Source of the DNA: Lachnospiraceae bacterium
GTDB lineage: Bacteria > Bacillota > Clostridia > Lachnospirales > Lachnospiraceae
Direction: 5' to 3'
NCBI GenBank assembly: GCA_029338735.1
Contig: JAQYAY010000023.1
Coordinates: 56,886-120,885, forward strand
Length of the DNA stretch: 64,000 nucleotides
How positions within the stretch are numbered: position 1 is the first letter of the stretch; every line of letters starts with the position of its first letter. Below are positions 35,483 to 45,406 of the stretch, piece after piece. The translations under genes were made by a program, and so were the position numbers. The notes beneath the pieces were generated by a model. It did not search any database. It worked only from the letters and a program-made list of their open reading frames with translations, and was not told the origin of the DNA.

Positions 35483-35800
35483 ATGACAGTAGTACAGGGA
35501 GCAAACAGCAGGAGACAGATGGCACGCAAGCATCGCAGAATGGCCAAGACACTTGCGTTGTTTCTTTTTGCTGTGATTCTCGTTTCACTGCTTTTACAGT
35601 TGCACAGCCTGTATGGCAAGTACAGTTCATACAAGGCCAGAGAGGCGACCGTGAAGGAACAGATCGCGGAGCAGAAGGAGAAGCAGCAGGATCTAAAGGA
35701 TTACGAGAAGTATACGAAGACCAGGGAATATACAGAGAGCACGGCCCGTTCGAAGCTCGGACTGCTCTATGACAACGAGAAGATATTCAAGGAAAAGTAA
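35483..35800 (+). CDS. divIC: Septum formation initiator family protein (DivIC/FtsB-like)
   Basis: A 105-residue bitopic protein. A basic cytoplasmic start (RRQMARKHRRMAKT) is followed by one membrane helix (LALFLFAVILVSLLLQL) and an extracytoplasmic coiled coil (KAREATVKEQIAEQKEKQQD), then the FtsB/DivIC-type end YTESTARSKLGLLYDNEKIF. It belongs to the FtsL-DivIC-DivIB complex that activates septal cell-wall synthesis. The call rests on layout and gene order because sequences in this family diverge. It is the first gene after a TATAAT promoter. Confidence 0.88.
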   Translation: MTVVQGANSRRQMARKHRRMAKTLALFLFAVILVSLLLQLHSLYGKYSSYKAREATVKEQIAEQKEKQQDLKDYEKYTKTREYTESTARSKLGLLYDNEKIFKEK

Positions 35801-35801
35801 A

Positions 35802-37220
35802 TTGGATTTCACTGAATCTACATACAGCTTTATCAGACAAAGCGGAATGTTTAGACAGAAAGGGTCCGTAACCGTAGGTATTTCGGGAGGTGCGGATTCG
35901 GTCTGTCTTTTTTTGCAATTAAATAAATTAAAGGACCGGCTGGGGATCACGCTCAGGGCAGTCACGGTGGAGCATGGCATCCGTGGTGATGACAGCGAGA
36001 GGGATGCGGATTTCTCGAGAGTGCTCTGTGAGAGATATGGCGTTGAATGCAGAGTGGTACATGTGGATGCGCCGAAGCGGGCTGCAGAAAAAGGTATCTC
36101 ACTTGAGGAAGCGGCCAGACAGCTGAGATATGAAGCTTTTTTCGAAAATACTGCTGCGGGAGACTGCATAGCGCTTGCCCATCATATGGAGGATCAGGCC
36201 GAGACAGTACTTTTTCACATGATACGTGGCAGCGGAGTAAAGGGCCTTATCGGCATGAGACCGGTGACAGAGATGAATGGCAGGTATATAGTGAGGCCGC
36301 TGCTGCATGCCACTAAGCCGGAGATACTGGCTTGGCTTGATAAAGAGCATCAGGATTACTGTATAGACTCGACCAACTCAGATACGACATATGCCAGGAA
36401 TCGCATCAGATCAATTGTCATCCCCCAGCTCACTCAGATCAATAACGGCGCAGTAAGGCATATCTGCGAATCAGCAGATAGTGTCGGGGAGCTTTACGAC
36501 AGATTTTTCACAGAAGAAAAAGATATACTGCGCCGTGCGTTCATAAAAGGCAGCAGACCTGAGGATAACCGGCTCAGAATCGATGAGATAAAGCAGCTTG
36601 ATGACACAGCCAGACGCATGATTCTGATGGAATACCTGAGACTGACACTCAGGAGCATCAAGGATGTGAGCAGGGAACACCTGAACCGGCTGTCAGGGCT
36701 CATCAGTAAGAGTAGGCATTTTTCGTATGACCTGCCCAAGGGAGCGGAGATCAGGCTTGAATACGGCATTCTAAGCATCAGCTATCCGGATGAGAAGCAT
36801 CAGGGTATAAATGAGATTAGTCTCTTTGGCCTTGATGAGATGGATGAAATGAAGGCTGAGTCCGGCGGATATACGTTCAGGATACGCGTCTGCAAGGCCG
36901 ATGGAGGAATAATTCCTTCAAATAACTATGAAAAATGGTTCGATTATGATAAAATAAAACAAGGTCTGTGTCTTCGCACGAGACGGGATGGAGATTTTTT
37001 CGTAATAGATGCGCAGGGGCACAGGAAGAAGTTCAATGATTTCTGCAAGAATGAGAAGATTCCTGAGGCTGACCGTGACGGAATAGTACTGCTGGCAAAT
37101 GACAGCTCGCATATAGCCTGGGCTGTCGGATACCGTATCAGCGAGGATGTGAAGATCACGGAACAGACAAAGAGGATTCTGCAGATAAAAGTATCAGTGG
37201 AGGAAGACAATGGCAGATAA
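35802..37220 (+). CDS. tilS: tRNA(Ile)-lysidine synthase
   Basis: About 472 residues from a TTG start. The N-terminal PP-loop ATPase has VTVGISGGADSVCLFLQLNK, VEHGIRGDDSERDADF and ALAHHMEDQAETVLFHMIRG; the C-terminal TilS domain follows. It converts C34 of the AUA-reading tRNA-Ile to lysidine, which changes both codon and amino-acid identity. I prefer the TTG at 35802, which has AAGGA at good distance and starts with LDFTESTYSF; the track start at 35769 overlaps divIC and lacks a site. Its end overlaps hpt by 11 bases. Confidence 0.93.
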   Translation: MDFTESTYSFIRQSGMFRQKGSVTVGISGGADSVCLFLQLNKLKDRLGITLRAVTVEHGIRGDDSERDADFSRVLCERYGVECRVVHVDAPKRAAEKGISLEEAARQLRYEAFFENTAAGDCIALAHHMEDQAETVLFHMIRGSGVKGLIGMRPVTEMNGRYIVRPLLHATKPEILAWLDKEHQDYCIDSTNSDTTYARNRIRSIVIPQLTQINNGAVRHICESADSVGELYDRFFTEEKDILRRAFIKGSRPEDNRLRIDEIKQLDDTARRMILMEYLRLTLRSIKDVSREHLNRLSGLISKSRHFSYDLPKGAEIRLEYGILSISYPDEKHQGINEISLFGLDEMDEMKAESGGYTFRIRVCKADGGIIPSNNYEKWFDYDKIKQGLCLRTRRDGDFFVIDAQGHRKKFNDFCKNEKIPEADRDGIVLLANDSSHIAWAVGYRISEDVKITEQTKRILQIKVSVEEDNGR

Positions 37221-37740
37221 GATCAGAGTGATGATCACCGAGGAAGAACTGGACAAGAGGATTCGTGAACTCGGTTCACAGATAAGTCAGGACTATGAGG
37301 GCGAGAGCATTTTTCTCGTGTGTATACTGAAGGGCGCAGCAATGTTTGCCTGTGAGCTCGCAAAGAGGATCACTGTGCCGGTGACAATGGATTTCATGGC
37401 TACATCGAGCTATGGCTCAGGTACAGTGTCAAGTGGTGAGGTCAAGATCAAGAAAGATCTCGATCTCCCGATGGAGGGACGCAATGTCCTGATCGTAGAG
37501 GATATCATTGACAGTGGCAATACCCTGAATTTCCTGTCACACCTGTTCAGGGACAGAAATGCAAAGAGCGTGAAGATGTGTACAATGCTCGACAAGCCTG
37601 ACAGGCGTGAGGTCGATGTGGACGTAGACTATACAGGATTTACAATACCTGATGAGTTCGTGGTAGGATTCGGACTCGATTATGATCAGAAATACAGGAA
37701 TCTTCCGTATATAGGAGTTATAGAGAACCCCGGAGAATAA
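37210..37740 (+). CDS. hpt: Hypoxanthine phosphoribosyltransferase
   Basis: A 176-residue salvage enzyme that makes IMP or GMP from hypoxanthine or guanine and PRPP. The PRPP-binding loop NVLIVEDIIDSGNTLNFL and the flexible-loop region MATSSYGSGTVSSGEVKI are both present, as is the end VVGFGLDYDQKYRNLPYIGV. It lies between tilS and ftsH as in Bacillus and overlaps tilS by 11 bases. GGAGG in the tilS 3-prime end serves as ribosome site. Confidence 0.96.
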   Translation: MADKIRVMITEEELDKRIRELGSQISQDYEGESIFLVCILKGAAMFACELAKRITVPVTMDFMATSSYGSGTVSSGEVKIKKDLDLPMEGRNVLIVEDIIDSGNTLNFLSHLFRDRNAKSVKMCTMLDKPDRREVDVDVDYTGFTIPDEFVVGFGLDYDQKYRNLPYIGVIENPGE

Positions 37741-37755
37741 GAAAAGAGGTAACCC

Positions 37756-39582
37756 TTGGAACCACAGAAGAGAAGAGGATTTGGTGGTATCTGGTTTTAT
37801 TTGATACTTGTATTCGTAGTGCTGGCATTCTGGATGGCACTGACATCGCACAGGAGCCCGAACTACTCGGTCAGCCAGCTGAATCAGGCGATAGAGAAGA
37901 ATGAGGTATCATCAGTCACAATCCAGCAGAACCGTGAAGTCCCGACAGGAGAGGTGGATGTAAAGCTCGACGGAGACAGCACCAGTTACTATTTTTATGT
38001 ATCAGACGTGAGGGAGATCCAGCAGGCGCTTTCAGAGAAAAATGTCAGTTACACCGTGAGTGATGTACCTCATGATACATGGGTCAGTGAACTGCTTCCG
38101 ATGCTTATCATATTTGCGATGTTCTTTATCCTGTTTGCAGTCATGTTCAATGGCAGGGCTGCGCAGATGGGTGGACAGAACTCGCGGATGGCTGATTTCG
38201 GCAAGAGCCGTGCCCACATGATCTCCAAGGAGAAGGTCAAGGTACGTTTCAAGGATGTCGCAGGACTCGAGGAAGAGAAGAAGGAGCTTGAGGAAGTAGT
38301 TGATTTCCTGAAGGCTCCGGAAAAGTACACACACATGGGAGCGCGTATCCCGAAGGGTATGCTTCTTGTAGGCCCTCCTGGAACTGGTAAGACACTTCTG
38401 GCCAAGGCAGTAGCAGGCGAGGCCGGAGTACCATTTTTCTCAATATCAGGATCAGACTTCGTAGAGATGTTTGTTGGAGTCGGAGCAGCCAGAGTCAGGG
38501 ATCTCTTTGCAGATGCGAAGAAGAATTCTCCATGTATCGTGTTCATCGATGAGATAGATGCGGTCGCAAGACGCCGTGGAAGCGGAATGGGCGGTGGACA
38601 TGATGAGAGAGAGCAGACGCTGAACCAGATGCTCGTCGAGATGGATGGTTTCGAGGAAAATGAAGGCATCATCGTCATGGCAGCTACAAACCGTGAGGAT
38701 ATCCTGGATCCGGCGCTGACGAGACCAGGCCGATTCGACAGGAGGATATATGTCGGACGCCCTGACATCAAGGGCCGTGAGGCAATTCTCAGAGTCCATG
38801 CGGACAACAAGCCACTTGCTGACAATGTAGATCTGCACAATATCGCGCAGACTACTGTAGGATTTTCCGGAGCAGACCTTGAGAATCTGCTGAATGAGGC
38901 AGCAATCCTCGCAGCCAAGAGCAACAGGCAGTATATTACTGATAAGGATATCAAGGATGCATATGTCAAGGTCAGTGTAGGTACAGAAAAGAAGAGCCGT
39001 GTGATCACAGAAGAAGAAAAGAAGATCACAGCCTATCATGAGTCAGGCCATGCGATCCTGATGCAGGTGCTCCCGAAGGCGGGCCCGGTGAACTGGATTT
39101 CTATCATCCCTACTGGTCCTGCAGGCGGATACACCATGCCGCTCAAGGAAAAGGATGACATGTACAATACCAGAGGCCAGATGATGGATGACATCATTGT
39201 GGACTTCGGCGGCAGAGTAGCAGAAGAGCTGGTATTTGATGATATCACTACGGGTGCTTCAAACGATATAAAACAGGCCACAAAGACTGCAAGGGATATG
39301 GTGACGATCTATGGATTCTCTTCAGAGATCGGACCTATCAATTACCAGAATGGTGATCCTGATGAGATATTCCTGGGCAGGGATCTGGGCCATGCAAGAC
39401 CATATGGAGAGGCAATTGCTACCTCAATCGATGAGGAAGTCAAGCATATCATGGACAAGTGCTATGCGAAGGCAAAGCAGATCATCAGTGATCACAGGGA
39501 TATTCTTGACAGAAGTGCTGCTCTTCTTATGGAAAAGGAAAAGATCAGCAGAGAAGAGTTCGAAGCTCTTTTCGAAGAGTAA
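37756..39582 (+). CDS. ftsH: ATP-dependent zinc metalloprotease FtsH
   Basis: A 608-residue membrane AAA+ protease. Helix one is at residues about 10-30, a small extracytoplasmic domain follows, and helix two is at about 112-130. The AAA+ domain has Walker [19 protein letters not shown] from 206 and Walker [18 protein letters not shown]. The zinc protease site is HESGH at 428-432. It degrades membrane proteins and short-lived regulators. The start is TTG with AAGAGGT upstream, 15 bases after hpt. Operon position is the conserved tilS-hpt-ftsH arrangement. Confidence 0.97.
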   Translation: MEPQKRRGFGGIWFYLILVFVVLAFWMALTSHRSPNYSVSQLNQAIEKNEVSSVTIQQNREVPTGEVDVKLDGDSTSYYFYVSDVREIQQALSEKNVSYTVSDVPHDTWVSELLPMLIIFAMFFILFAVMFNGRAAQMGGQNSRMADFGKSRAHMISKEKVKVRFKDVAGLEEEKKELEEVVDFLKAPEKYTHMGARIPKGMLLVGPPGTGKTLLAKAVAGEAGVPFFSISGSDFVEMFVGVGAARVRDLFADAKKNSPCIVFIDEIDAVARRRGSGMGGGHDEREQTLNQMLVEMDGFEENEGIIVMAATNREDILDPALTRPGRFDRRIYVGRPDIKGREAILRVHADNKPLADNVDLHNIAQTTVGFSGADLENLLNEAAILAAKSNRQYITDKDIKDAYVKVSVGTEKKSRVITEEEKKITAYHESGHAILMQVLPKAGPVNWISIIPTGPAGGYTMPLKEKDDMYNTRGQMMDDIIVDFGGRVAEELVFDDITTGASNDIKQATKTARDMVTIYGFSSEIGPINYQNGDPDEIFLGRDLGHARPYGEAIATSIDEEVKHIMDKCYAKAKQIISDHRDILDRSAALLMEKEKISREEFEALFEE

Positions 39583-39595
39583 TGGAGATGGATGA

Positions 39596-41647
39596 ATGAA
39601 CAGAGAGGCCCTATTTTCAGATGGTACGAGAGCGTACACTACTCCTCCGGAGCCGGAAGAGAATGATACGGTCACAGTGCGCCTTCGTACTGCAAGGGGC
39701 GATGATCTGCGTGTCTGTGTTGTAAAAGGTGACGGAGCCGAGCAGGAGTGTATAAGGGAAGAGAGAACAGAAGAAGACGGAGTTTTCGACTATTACTGTT
39801 GTGACCTGATTCTGGGCACAGAGATGGTCACATATTATTTCAAGATATATAGTGATGAGGGAACCGTATTCTTTGACAGGTTCGGAGTCACTGATACACT
39901 TAGACCACAATATTTTTTCAAAATATCACCAGGATTCCATACGCCTGACTGGGCGAAAGGAGCGGTGATGTACCAGATCCTTGTTGACAGATTCTACAAT
40001 GCCGACAGGACCAATGACGTAGAAAATAACGAATATTATTATATCAATACCTATGTACATCATATCAACAGCTGGTCAAAGCCGCCGGCTGATTTTGATG
40101 TACCGAATTTCTATGGCGGAGATCTCGAAGGAGTAAGACAGAAGCTGTACTATCTGAAGAGCCTTGGAGTTGAGGTCATTTATTTCAATCCGCTTTTTGT
40201 ATCACCATCCAATCACAAGTATGATATTCAGGATTATGACCATATAGATCCGCATCTCGCAAAGATTGTGGATGACGGTGGAGTCACGCTGAATCCGGGA
40301 GACTACGACAATACTCATTCCACGAAGTATCAGAAGAGGACCACAGAGCAGGCCAATCTTGATGCATCGAATGAGTATTTTGCACAGTTTGTAGAAGAAG
40401 CTCACAGCAAGGGAATCAGAGTCATTCTCGATGGTGTGTTCAATCACTGCGGTTCATTCAATAAATGGCTGGACCGTGAGAGGATATATGAGGGAAAGGG
40501 CGGATATGCGCCTGGTGCCTATATTTCCAAGGACAGCCCATATCATAACTTTTTCCATTTCTATGAAGACGGAGATGACAAGTGGCCTTACAACAAGTCG
40601 TATGACGGCTGGTGGGGCAATGATACCCTGCCGAAGCTCAACTACGAGGGCTCGCAGGAGCTTGAAGACTATATCATCGGGATTGGCCGCAAGTGGGTTT
40701 CACCGCCATACAATTGTGATGGCTGGAGGCTCGATGTAGCAGCAGATCTTGGGCATTCGCCTGAGTACAATCATCAGTTCTGGAAGCGTTTCAGGAAAGA
40801 GGTCAAGGATGCCAATCCTGAAGCCGTGATCTTTGCAGAGCATTATGGAGACGCGACTCCGTGGCTTTCTGGCGACCAGTGGGATACGATCATGAATTAT
40901 GATGCGTTCATGGAGCCGGTATCTTTTTTCCTGACAGGAATGGAGAAGCACTCAGACAGATTCGAAAGTGATCTGTATGGCGATGGCCGTGTGTTCGAAG
41001 TCACGATGAGGCATGCCATGTGTGAATTCCTGCCATCATCACTCTACTGTGCGATGAATGAGCTGGACAATCATGATCATTCGAGATTTCTCACGAGGAC
41101 GAATCACAAGGTGGGTCGTGTGGCAGAGCTCGGCAGTGATGCAGCAGGCGAAGGAGTGAATCCGGCAGTGCTGAAGCTCGCGGCACTCATCCAGATGACA
41201 TGGCCGGGCGCACCGACCATCTATTATGGCGATGAGGCCGGAGTAGTAGGATTTACAGATCCTGACAGCAGGCGTACATATCCGTGGGAGAATGCTGATT
41301 ACGAGCTTGTGGACTATCACAGGGACCTCATCTTCATGAGAAAAGTGAACGCGGCCCTGAAGAACGGTTCGCTCAATTTCCTGACCTGTGGCAGAAATTT
41401 CATCAGCTATGCCAGATTCAATGATGAGCAGAAAATGGTAATTGCCATCAATTCGGGTTCTGACAGTATGGAACTGGATATACCTGTATGGAAGGGAGAA
41501 GTACCGATGGAGTGTACGATGACTCAGGTCTTCGCCGCTACATCCAAGGGATATTCCCTGATGCCTGTCAAGATTCAGGTACAGCAGGGAACTATTCATA
41601 TCAGGCTGTCCGGTCTTTCGGGGGTGGTCCTGTCCTATGAGAAGTAA
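39596..41647 (+). CDS. GH13 alpha-amylase family enzyme (neopullulanase/cyclomaltodextrinase-like)
   Basis: A 683-residue glycoside hydrolase without signal peptide, so probably cytoplasmic. An N-terminal beta domain of about 120 residues precedes the barrel. The GH13 regions are present: VILDGVFNHCG, GWRLDVAADLGHS with the nucleophile aspartate, VIFAEHYGDATPWL with the acid glutamate and NELDNHDHSRFLTR. The N-terminal domain and GAVMYQILVDRFYNADRTND fit the neopullulanase/maltogenic group that hydrolyses maltodextrins or glycogen fragments. It follows ftsH by 13 bases and overlaps the next gene by 11. Its place in a cell-division/translation operon is unrelated to its reaction. Confidence 0.92.
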   Translation: MNREALFSDGTRAYTTPPEPEENDTVTVRLRTARGDDLRVCVVKGDGAEQECIREERTEEDGVFDYYCCDLILGTEMVTYYFKIYSDEGTVFFDRFGVTDTLRPQYFFKISPGFHTPDWAKGAVMYQILVDRFYNADRTNDVENNEYYYINTYVHHINSWSKPPADFDVPNFYGGDLEGVRQKLYYLKSLGVEVIYFNPLFVSPSNHKYDIQDYDHIDPHLAKIVDDGGVTLNPGDYDNTHSTKYQKRTTEQANLDASNEYFAQFVEEAHSKGIRVILDGVFNHCGSFNKWLDRERIYEGKGGYAPGAYISKDSPYHNFFHFYEDGDDKWPYNKSYDGWWGNDTLPKLNYEGSQELEDYIIGIGRKWVSPPYNCDGWRLDVAADLGHSPEYNHQFWKRFRKEVKDANPEAVIFAEHYGDATPWLSGDQWDTIMNYDAFMEPVSFFLTGMEKHSDRFESDLYGDGRVFEVTMRHAMCEFLPSSLYCAMNELDNHDHSRFLTRTNHKVGRVAELGSDAAGEGVNPAVLKLAALIQMTWPGAPTIYYGDEAGVVGFTDPDSRRTYPWENADYELVDYHRDLIFMRKVNAALKNGSLNFLTCGRNFISYARFNDEQKMVIAINSGSDSMELDIPVWKGEVPMECTMTQVFAATSKGYSLMPVKIQVQQGTIHIRLSGLSGVVLSYEK

Positions 41648-44318
41648 GATCACACTCGGAATATTAGCACATGTAGATGCCGGGAAGACCACACTGTCTG
41701 AGGCAATGCTTTTTGCCGCAGGAGTCCTGAGACATCATGGAAGAGTAGATGCAGGTGATACTGCGCTTGATACAGATGATATCGAGAAGAGACGCGGTAT
41801 CACTATATATTCGCGTGAGGCCCGTTTTGAGATGGGCGAGGCTCTGATCCAGTTCATAGATACACCGGGGCATGTGGATTTCGGGACAGAGATGGAGAGA
41901 GTCCTGCCGGTGCTTGATGCTGCGGTACTTGTGGTAAGTGCGATTTCAGGAGTAGACAATCATACCAGGAGTCTGTTCAGGCTGCTTTCCGACTATGGGA
42001 TTCCGGCAGTCATTTTTGTCAACAAGATGGATATTGCAAGACTTTCAAAGGATGAGCTGTTTGCGCAGATCAGGGAGAGCCTGTCGGATTCTGTCGTTGA
42101 TTTTTCTCTTGAGAAAAGTCAGAGAGATGAAGAACTCGCACTATGCAGTGATGAATTATTTCAAGAATTTGAAGAAAATAAAAGCCTTTCAGATGATGGA
42201 GTCCGGAAGGCTTTTTCACAAAGGGCATTTTTCCCGGTTCTGTTCGGGAATGCGCTGAAATACAGGACAGAGGGAGATCAGGAACTGCCGCCGGATGGCG
42301 TCAGTGACCTGATGGATCTGATAGTGTCGCTGGCTGTGCCGAAGCCGTATACAGACGGATTCGGCGCGTACTGCTACAAGGTGACGAGAGAAGGCGGCAC
42401 GAGGCTTGTCCATCTGAAGATGACAGGCGGGACACTGTCTGTCAGGGAAAATATCGGTGATGATAAGGTCACCCGTATCAGGCTCATGAATGGAGACCGG
42501 TTTGAAAGTGCGGAGAGCATTGAAGCCGGTGACGTCGCAAGCATAGAGGGACTCGATCATGTGAAGGCCGGAGATGCTCTTGGAGAGTGTAAGGGTAGCG
42601 GAAAGCCTATACTGGAGCCGGTTCTCTCATACAGGGTCATTCCTCCATCAGATGTGAGTCCTCAGAAACTCTACGAAGATATGCAGGTGCTCGGTGAGGA
42701 GGACCCGTCACTCAATGTAGAATGGCTTGAGGAGACGAGAGAAGTCCACATCAGGCTGATGGGGCAGGTTCAGCTGTCTGTCATCACTGAATCGATAAAG
42801 ACCAGATTCGGATATGTGGTGACCTTTGATGCCGGGCGCATCATGTACAAGGAGACAATTGGCTGTGCAGCCGAAGGCATAGGCCATTTCGAACCGCTGA
42901 GACACTATGCCGAGGTGCGTCTTCTGCTCGAACCGGGTGAACCTGGCAGCGGGATAGTGGCAGAGACTGAATGCTCAACAGATATTCTCGACAGGAACTA
43001 CCAGCAGCAGATACTGTCTGTGCTGAATGGCTACAGACACAGAGGAGTTCTCACGGGCAGCCAGCTGACAGATGTGAAGATCACTCTGGTCGGTGGCAGA
43101 TCGCATAATGCTCATACAATGGGTGGTGACTTCAGGAATGCTACGATCAGGGCTGTGAGACAGGGCCTCATGAAGGCTGATCCGGTTCTACTGGAGCCAT
43201 GGTACAGGGTCAATCTGATCATCAGGGGTGATGCAGTCGGCAAAGCCATGAATGATCTTGTACAGATGGGTGGTTCCACCGAGCCGCCACAGATATACGG
43301 TGACAGGGCAGAGATCAGTGGAGAAGTGCCAGTCAGCTCTTTCATGGAATATTCGAAGAAGCTTCTCGTATATACGAACGGACCACAGGATATAGAACTG
43401 TCAAATGCAGGCTACAGACCGTGCCATAATGCAGAGGAGATCATAGAAGAAAAGGCATACGACCCTGAAAGTGACAGGCGGAATTCACCATCATCAGTAT
43501 TCTGTTTCCATGGAGTCGGAGAGAATGTCCCATGGTATCTGGTGGATGGCATAGCCCGTAGCGAACCGACTCTGAAGGGGGATCCTCGTGTTGACTGGGA
43601 TCACACCAGAGAAGTGATAGATGCAGCAGTCGCTGAAGTTGAAGAGATTTATGAGCAGAAGGAGGAGCATCTCGCCGGCGGTGGTGCGATGGAGAAGCAG
43701 GCCCGGAAGAAGAGCTCGTTCCAGGGTTACAGCGGCATGAGCGCCGAGCTCGAGGAGATTTTTGTAAGAGAATTCGGAGAGATAAAAAGGCCGCTTGCTG
43801 ATGATTTTTCCACGGAGAGAGACTACGACCGTGATGAGAATATCCTCAATGCCAGGGAAGACTATATAAAGACGCATATGAATCTTGCCGAGAAGAGGAA
43901 GAATCAGAATATCAAGGACCGATATCTGATAGTTGACGGATACAACGTGATACACGCGTCGAAGGAACTGTCGGCTCTCTTCAGGGACAATATGGATGCA
44001 GCCCGTACTCGTCTTGAGGACGAGGTGGCCAATTATCAGGGATTCGACGGTGCAGAGACTATCATTGTTTTCGATGCTTATAATCGGAAAAATAATGCAG
44101 GCAGATCCCAGAAGAAGGGCAACATCACGATCGTCTTCACGAAGGAAGACCAGACAGCTGATGCATATATAGAGAAGTTTACGCACGATCACAGGGACAG
44201 AGATTCTGTCAGGGTCGTGACATCGGATAATGCAGAACAGACAATAGCCATCGGAAATGGCGCGATAAGGGTATCATCAAGAGAGTTTCTGGAAGAACTC
44301 AGGAATGCGCATTTATGA
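41637..44318 (+). CDS. TetM/EF-G-like ribosomal GTPase fused to a NYN (YacP/Rae1-type) ribonuclease domain
   Basis: An 893-residue protein. Residues 1-650 have the layout of translational GTPases of the ribosomal-protection type: AHVDAGKTTLSEAML, RRGITIYSREARF, DTPGHVDFGTEMERVL and VNKMDIARL, followed by domains II-V of TetM size. After a charged linker, residues about 758-893 form a NYN domain with YLIVDGYNVIHASKEL, IIVFDAYNRKNNAG, TADAYIEKF and VRVVTSDNAEQTIAIG, as in YacP/Rae1. Rae1 cuts mRNA in the ribosomal A site, and TetM-type GTPases enter the same site, so the fusion could deliver a nuclease to ribosomes. That is inference. It overlaps the amylase gene by 11 bases and the sbcD-like gene by four. 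A tetracycline-resistance role is not shown. Confidence 0.88.
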   Translation: MRSKITLGILAHVDAGKTTLSEAMLFAAGVLRHHGRVDAGDTALDTDDIEKRRGITIYSREARFEMGEALIQFIDTPGHVDFGTEMERVLPVLDAAVLVVSAISGVDNHTRSLFRLLSDYGIPAVIFVNKMDIARLSKDELFAQIRESLSDSVVDFSLEKSQRDEELALCSDELFQEFEENKSLSDDGVRKAFSQRAFFPVLFGNALKYRTEGDQELPPDGVSDLMDLIVSLAVPKPYTDGFGAYCYKVTREGGTRLVHLKMTGGTLSVRENIGDDKVTRIRLMNGDRFESAESIEAGDVASIEGLDHVKAGDALGECKGSGKPILEPVLSYRVIPPSDVSPQKLYEDMQVLGEEDPSLNVEWLEETREVHIRLMGQVQLSVITESIKTRFGYVVTFDAGRIMYKETIGCAAEGIGHFEPLRHYAEVRLLLEPGEPGSGIVAETECSTDILDRNYQQQILSVLNGYRHRGVLTGSQLTDVKITLVGGRSHNAHTMGGDFRNATIRAVRQGLMKADPVLLEPWYRVNLIIRGDAVGKAMNDLVQMGGSTEPPQIYGDRAEISGEVPVSSFMEYSKKLLVYTNGPQDIELSNAGYRPCHNAEEIIEEKAYDPESDRRNSPSSVFCFHGVGENVPWYLVDGIARSEPTLKGDPRVDWDHTREVIDAAVAEVEEIYEQKEEHLAGGGAMEKQARKKSSFQGYSGMSAELEEIFVREFGEIKRPLADDFSTERDYDRDENILNAREDYIKTHMNLAEKRKNQNIKDRYLIVDGYNVIHASKELSALFRDNMDAARTRLEDEVANYQGFDGAETIIVFDAYNRKNNAGRSQKKGNITIVFTKEDQTADAYIEKFTHDHRDRDSVRVVTSDNAEQTIAIGNGAIRVSSREFLEELRNAHL

Positions 44319-45406
44319 AGATATTACACTGTGCAGATATACATCTGGATTCAAAAATGGAAAACAAGCTCACTTCGGAGCAGGCAAGGGAGCGGAGAGG
44401 GGAGATCCTCGCCGGCTTTCATAATATGCTCGACTATGCCGAAGAAAACGGCATACAGACAGTGCTCATAGCAGGTGATCTGTTTGACAGAAGGCATATC
44501 AGAAAGACTGTGAAGGATGAAGTGAAGCAGGAATTCATCTCACACAAGGATATTGAATTCTATTATCTGAGAGGCAATCATGATATCACGGATTTCCTTG
44601 ATGATATGGACGAGATACCGAAGAACCTGCATCTGTTCTCTGCAGACAAATGGACCTCATACCGGTGTCCTGACAATATCGTCATCACAGGTCGTGAGCT
44701 GGATGCGAAGTCATCATCTGATCTGATCAGTGAGATGGTGCTCGATCCGTCCAAGGTCAATATAGTAATGCTCCATGGGCAGGACAGTGAGTATCAGTCC
44801 AGAGACAATGCATACACCATAGAGCTCCCGAAGCTACGTAATCATTATATAGACTATCTGGCTCTTGGCCACGTGCACAGCTACAAGTGGGAAGAGCTTG
44901 ACGACAGAGGAGTCTACTGCTATCCGGGATGTCCGGAGGGACGTGGCTTTGATGAGTGCGGGAAAAAGGGCTTTGTAGTCCTTGATATAGACAGCACCGG
45001 GATCAGGTCGCATGAATTCGTATCACTTGCGAAGCGGCAGTTCCATGAGATCAGAGTGGAAGTGGAGCCGGATGATGATCTGAATGCCATTATCGGGAAA
45101 ATAAAAGCAGTTCTGGAAAAAGCATCTCTTGAGGATCTGATCCGTATTGATCTCGTCGGAAGGAAAAATATGGATCTTGAGATCGACTGTGAATGGATAC
45201 GGATGCAGACAGATCAGGGATTCTATTTTTACGATGTAAAGGATGACACAAAGGTCAGGATCAACTATGAGAATTTCGCTCATGACTGGTCACTCAAGGG
45301 GACATTCGTGCGTACAGTTCAGGGCCTTGATATAGATGAAGAGAGAAAGGCACAGATCATCGAGCTCGGAATCCGTGCAATAATGGAAGGGAGCCTTCAG
45401 GAATGA
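44315..45406 (+). CDS. SbcD/YhaO-like metallophosphoesterase (DNA repair nuclease subunit)
   Basis: A 363-residue Mre11-type phosphoesterase with the full set of metal motifs: LHCADIHLDSKM, IAGDLFDRRH, LRGNHDITDF, MLHGQDSEYQ and ALGHVHSYKWEE. The C-terminal 130 residues would contact the ATPase partner. Proteins of this class cut DNA ends and hairpins when driven by a Rad50/SbcC ATPase. Four-base overlaps (ATGA) join it to the GTPase-NYN gene before it and the ATPase gene after it, so all three are translated together. YhaO of Bacillus is a closer match in size than SbcD. Confidence 0.9.
   Translation: MKILHCADIHLDSKMENKLTSEQARERRGEILAGFHNMLDYAEENGIQTVLIAGDLFDRRHIRKTVKDEVKQEFISHKDIEFYYLRGNHDITDFLDDMDEIPKNLHLFSADKWTSYRCPDNIVITGRELDAKSSSDLISEMVLDPSKVNIVMLHGQDSEYQSRDNAYTIELPKLRNHYIDYLALGHVHSYKWEELDDRGVYCYPGCPEGRGFDECGKKGFVVLDIDSTGIRSHEFVSLAKRQFHEIRVEVEPDDDLNAIIGKIKAVLEKASLEDLIRIDLVGRKNMDLEIDCEWIRMQTDQGFYFYDVKDDTKVRINYENFAHDWSLKGTFVRTVQGLDIDEERKAQIIELGIRAIMEGSLQE

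Noticed and set aside
38070-39029. 319-residue minus-strand ORF opposite ftsH
   Set aside because: Antisense shadow of a conserved gene, Ser-rich composition from reversed codons, no ribosome site and no family motif.
41637-44318. Calling the TetM-like gene a tetracycline resistance determinant
   Set aside because: G motifs and size fit, but it sits in a housekeeping operon with a nuclease domain; resistance cannot be concluded from sequence alone.
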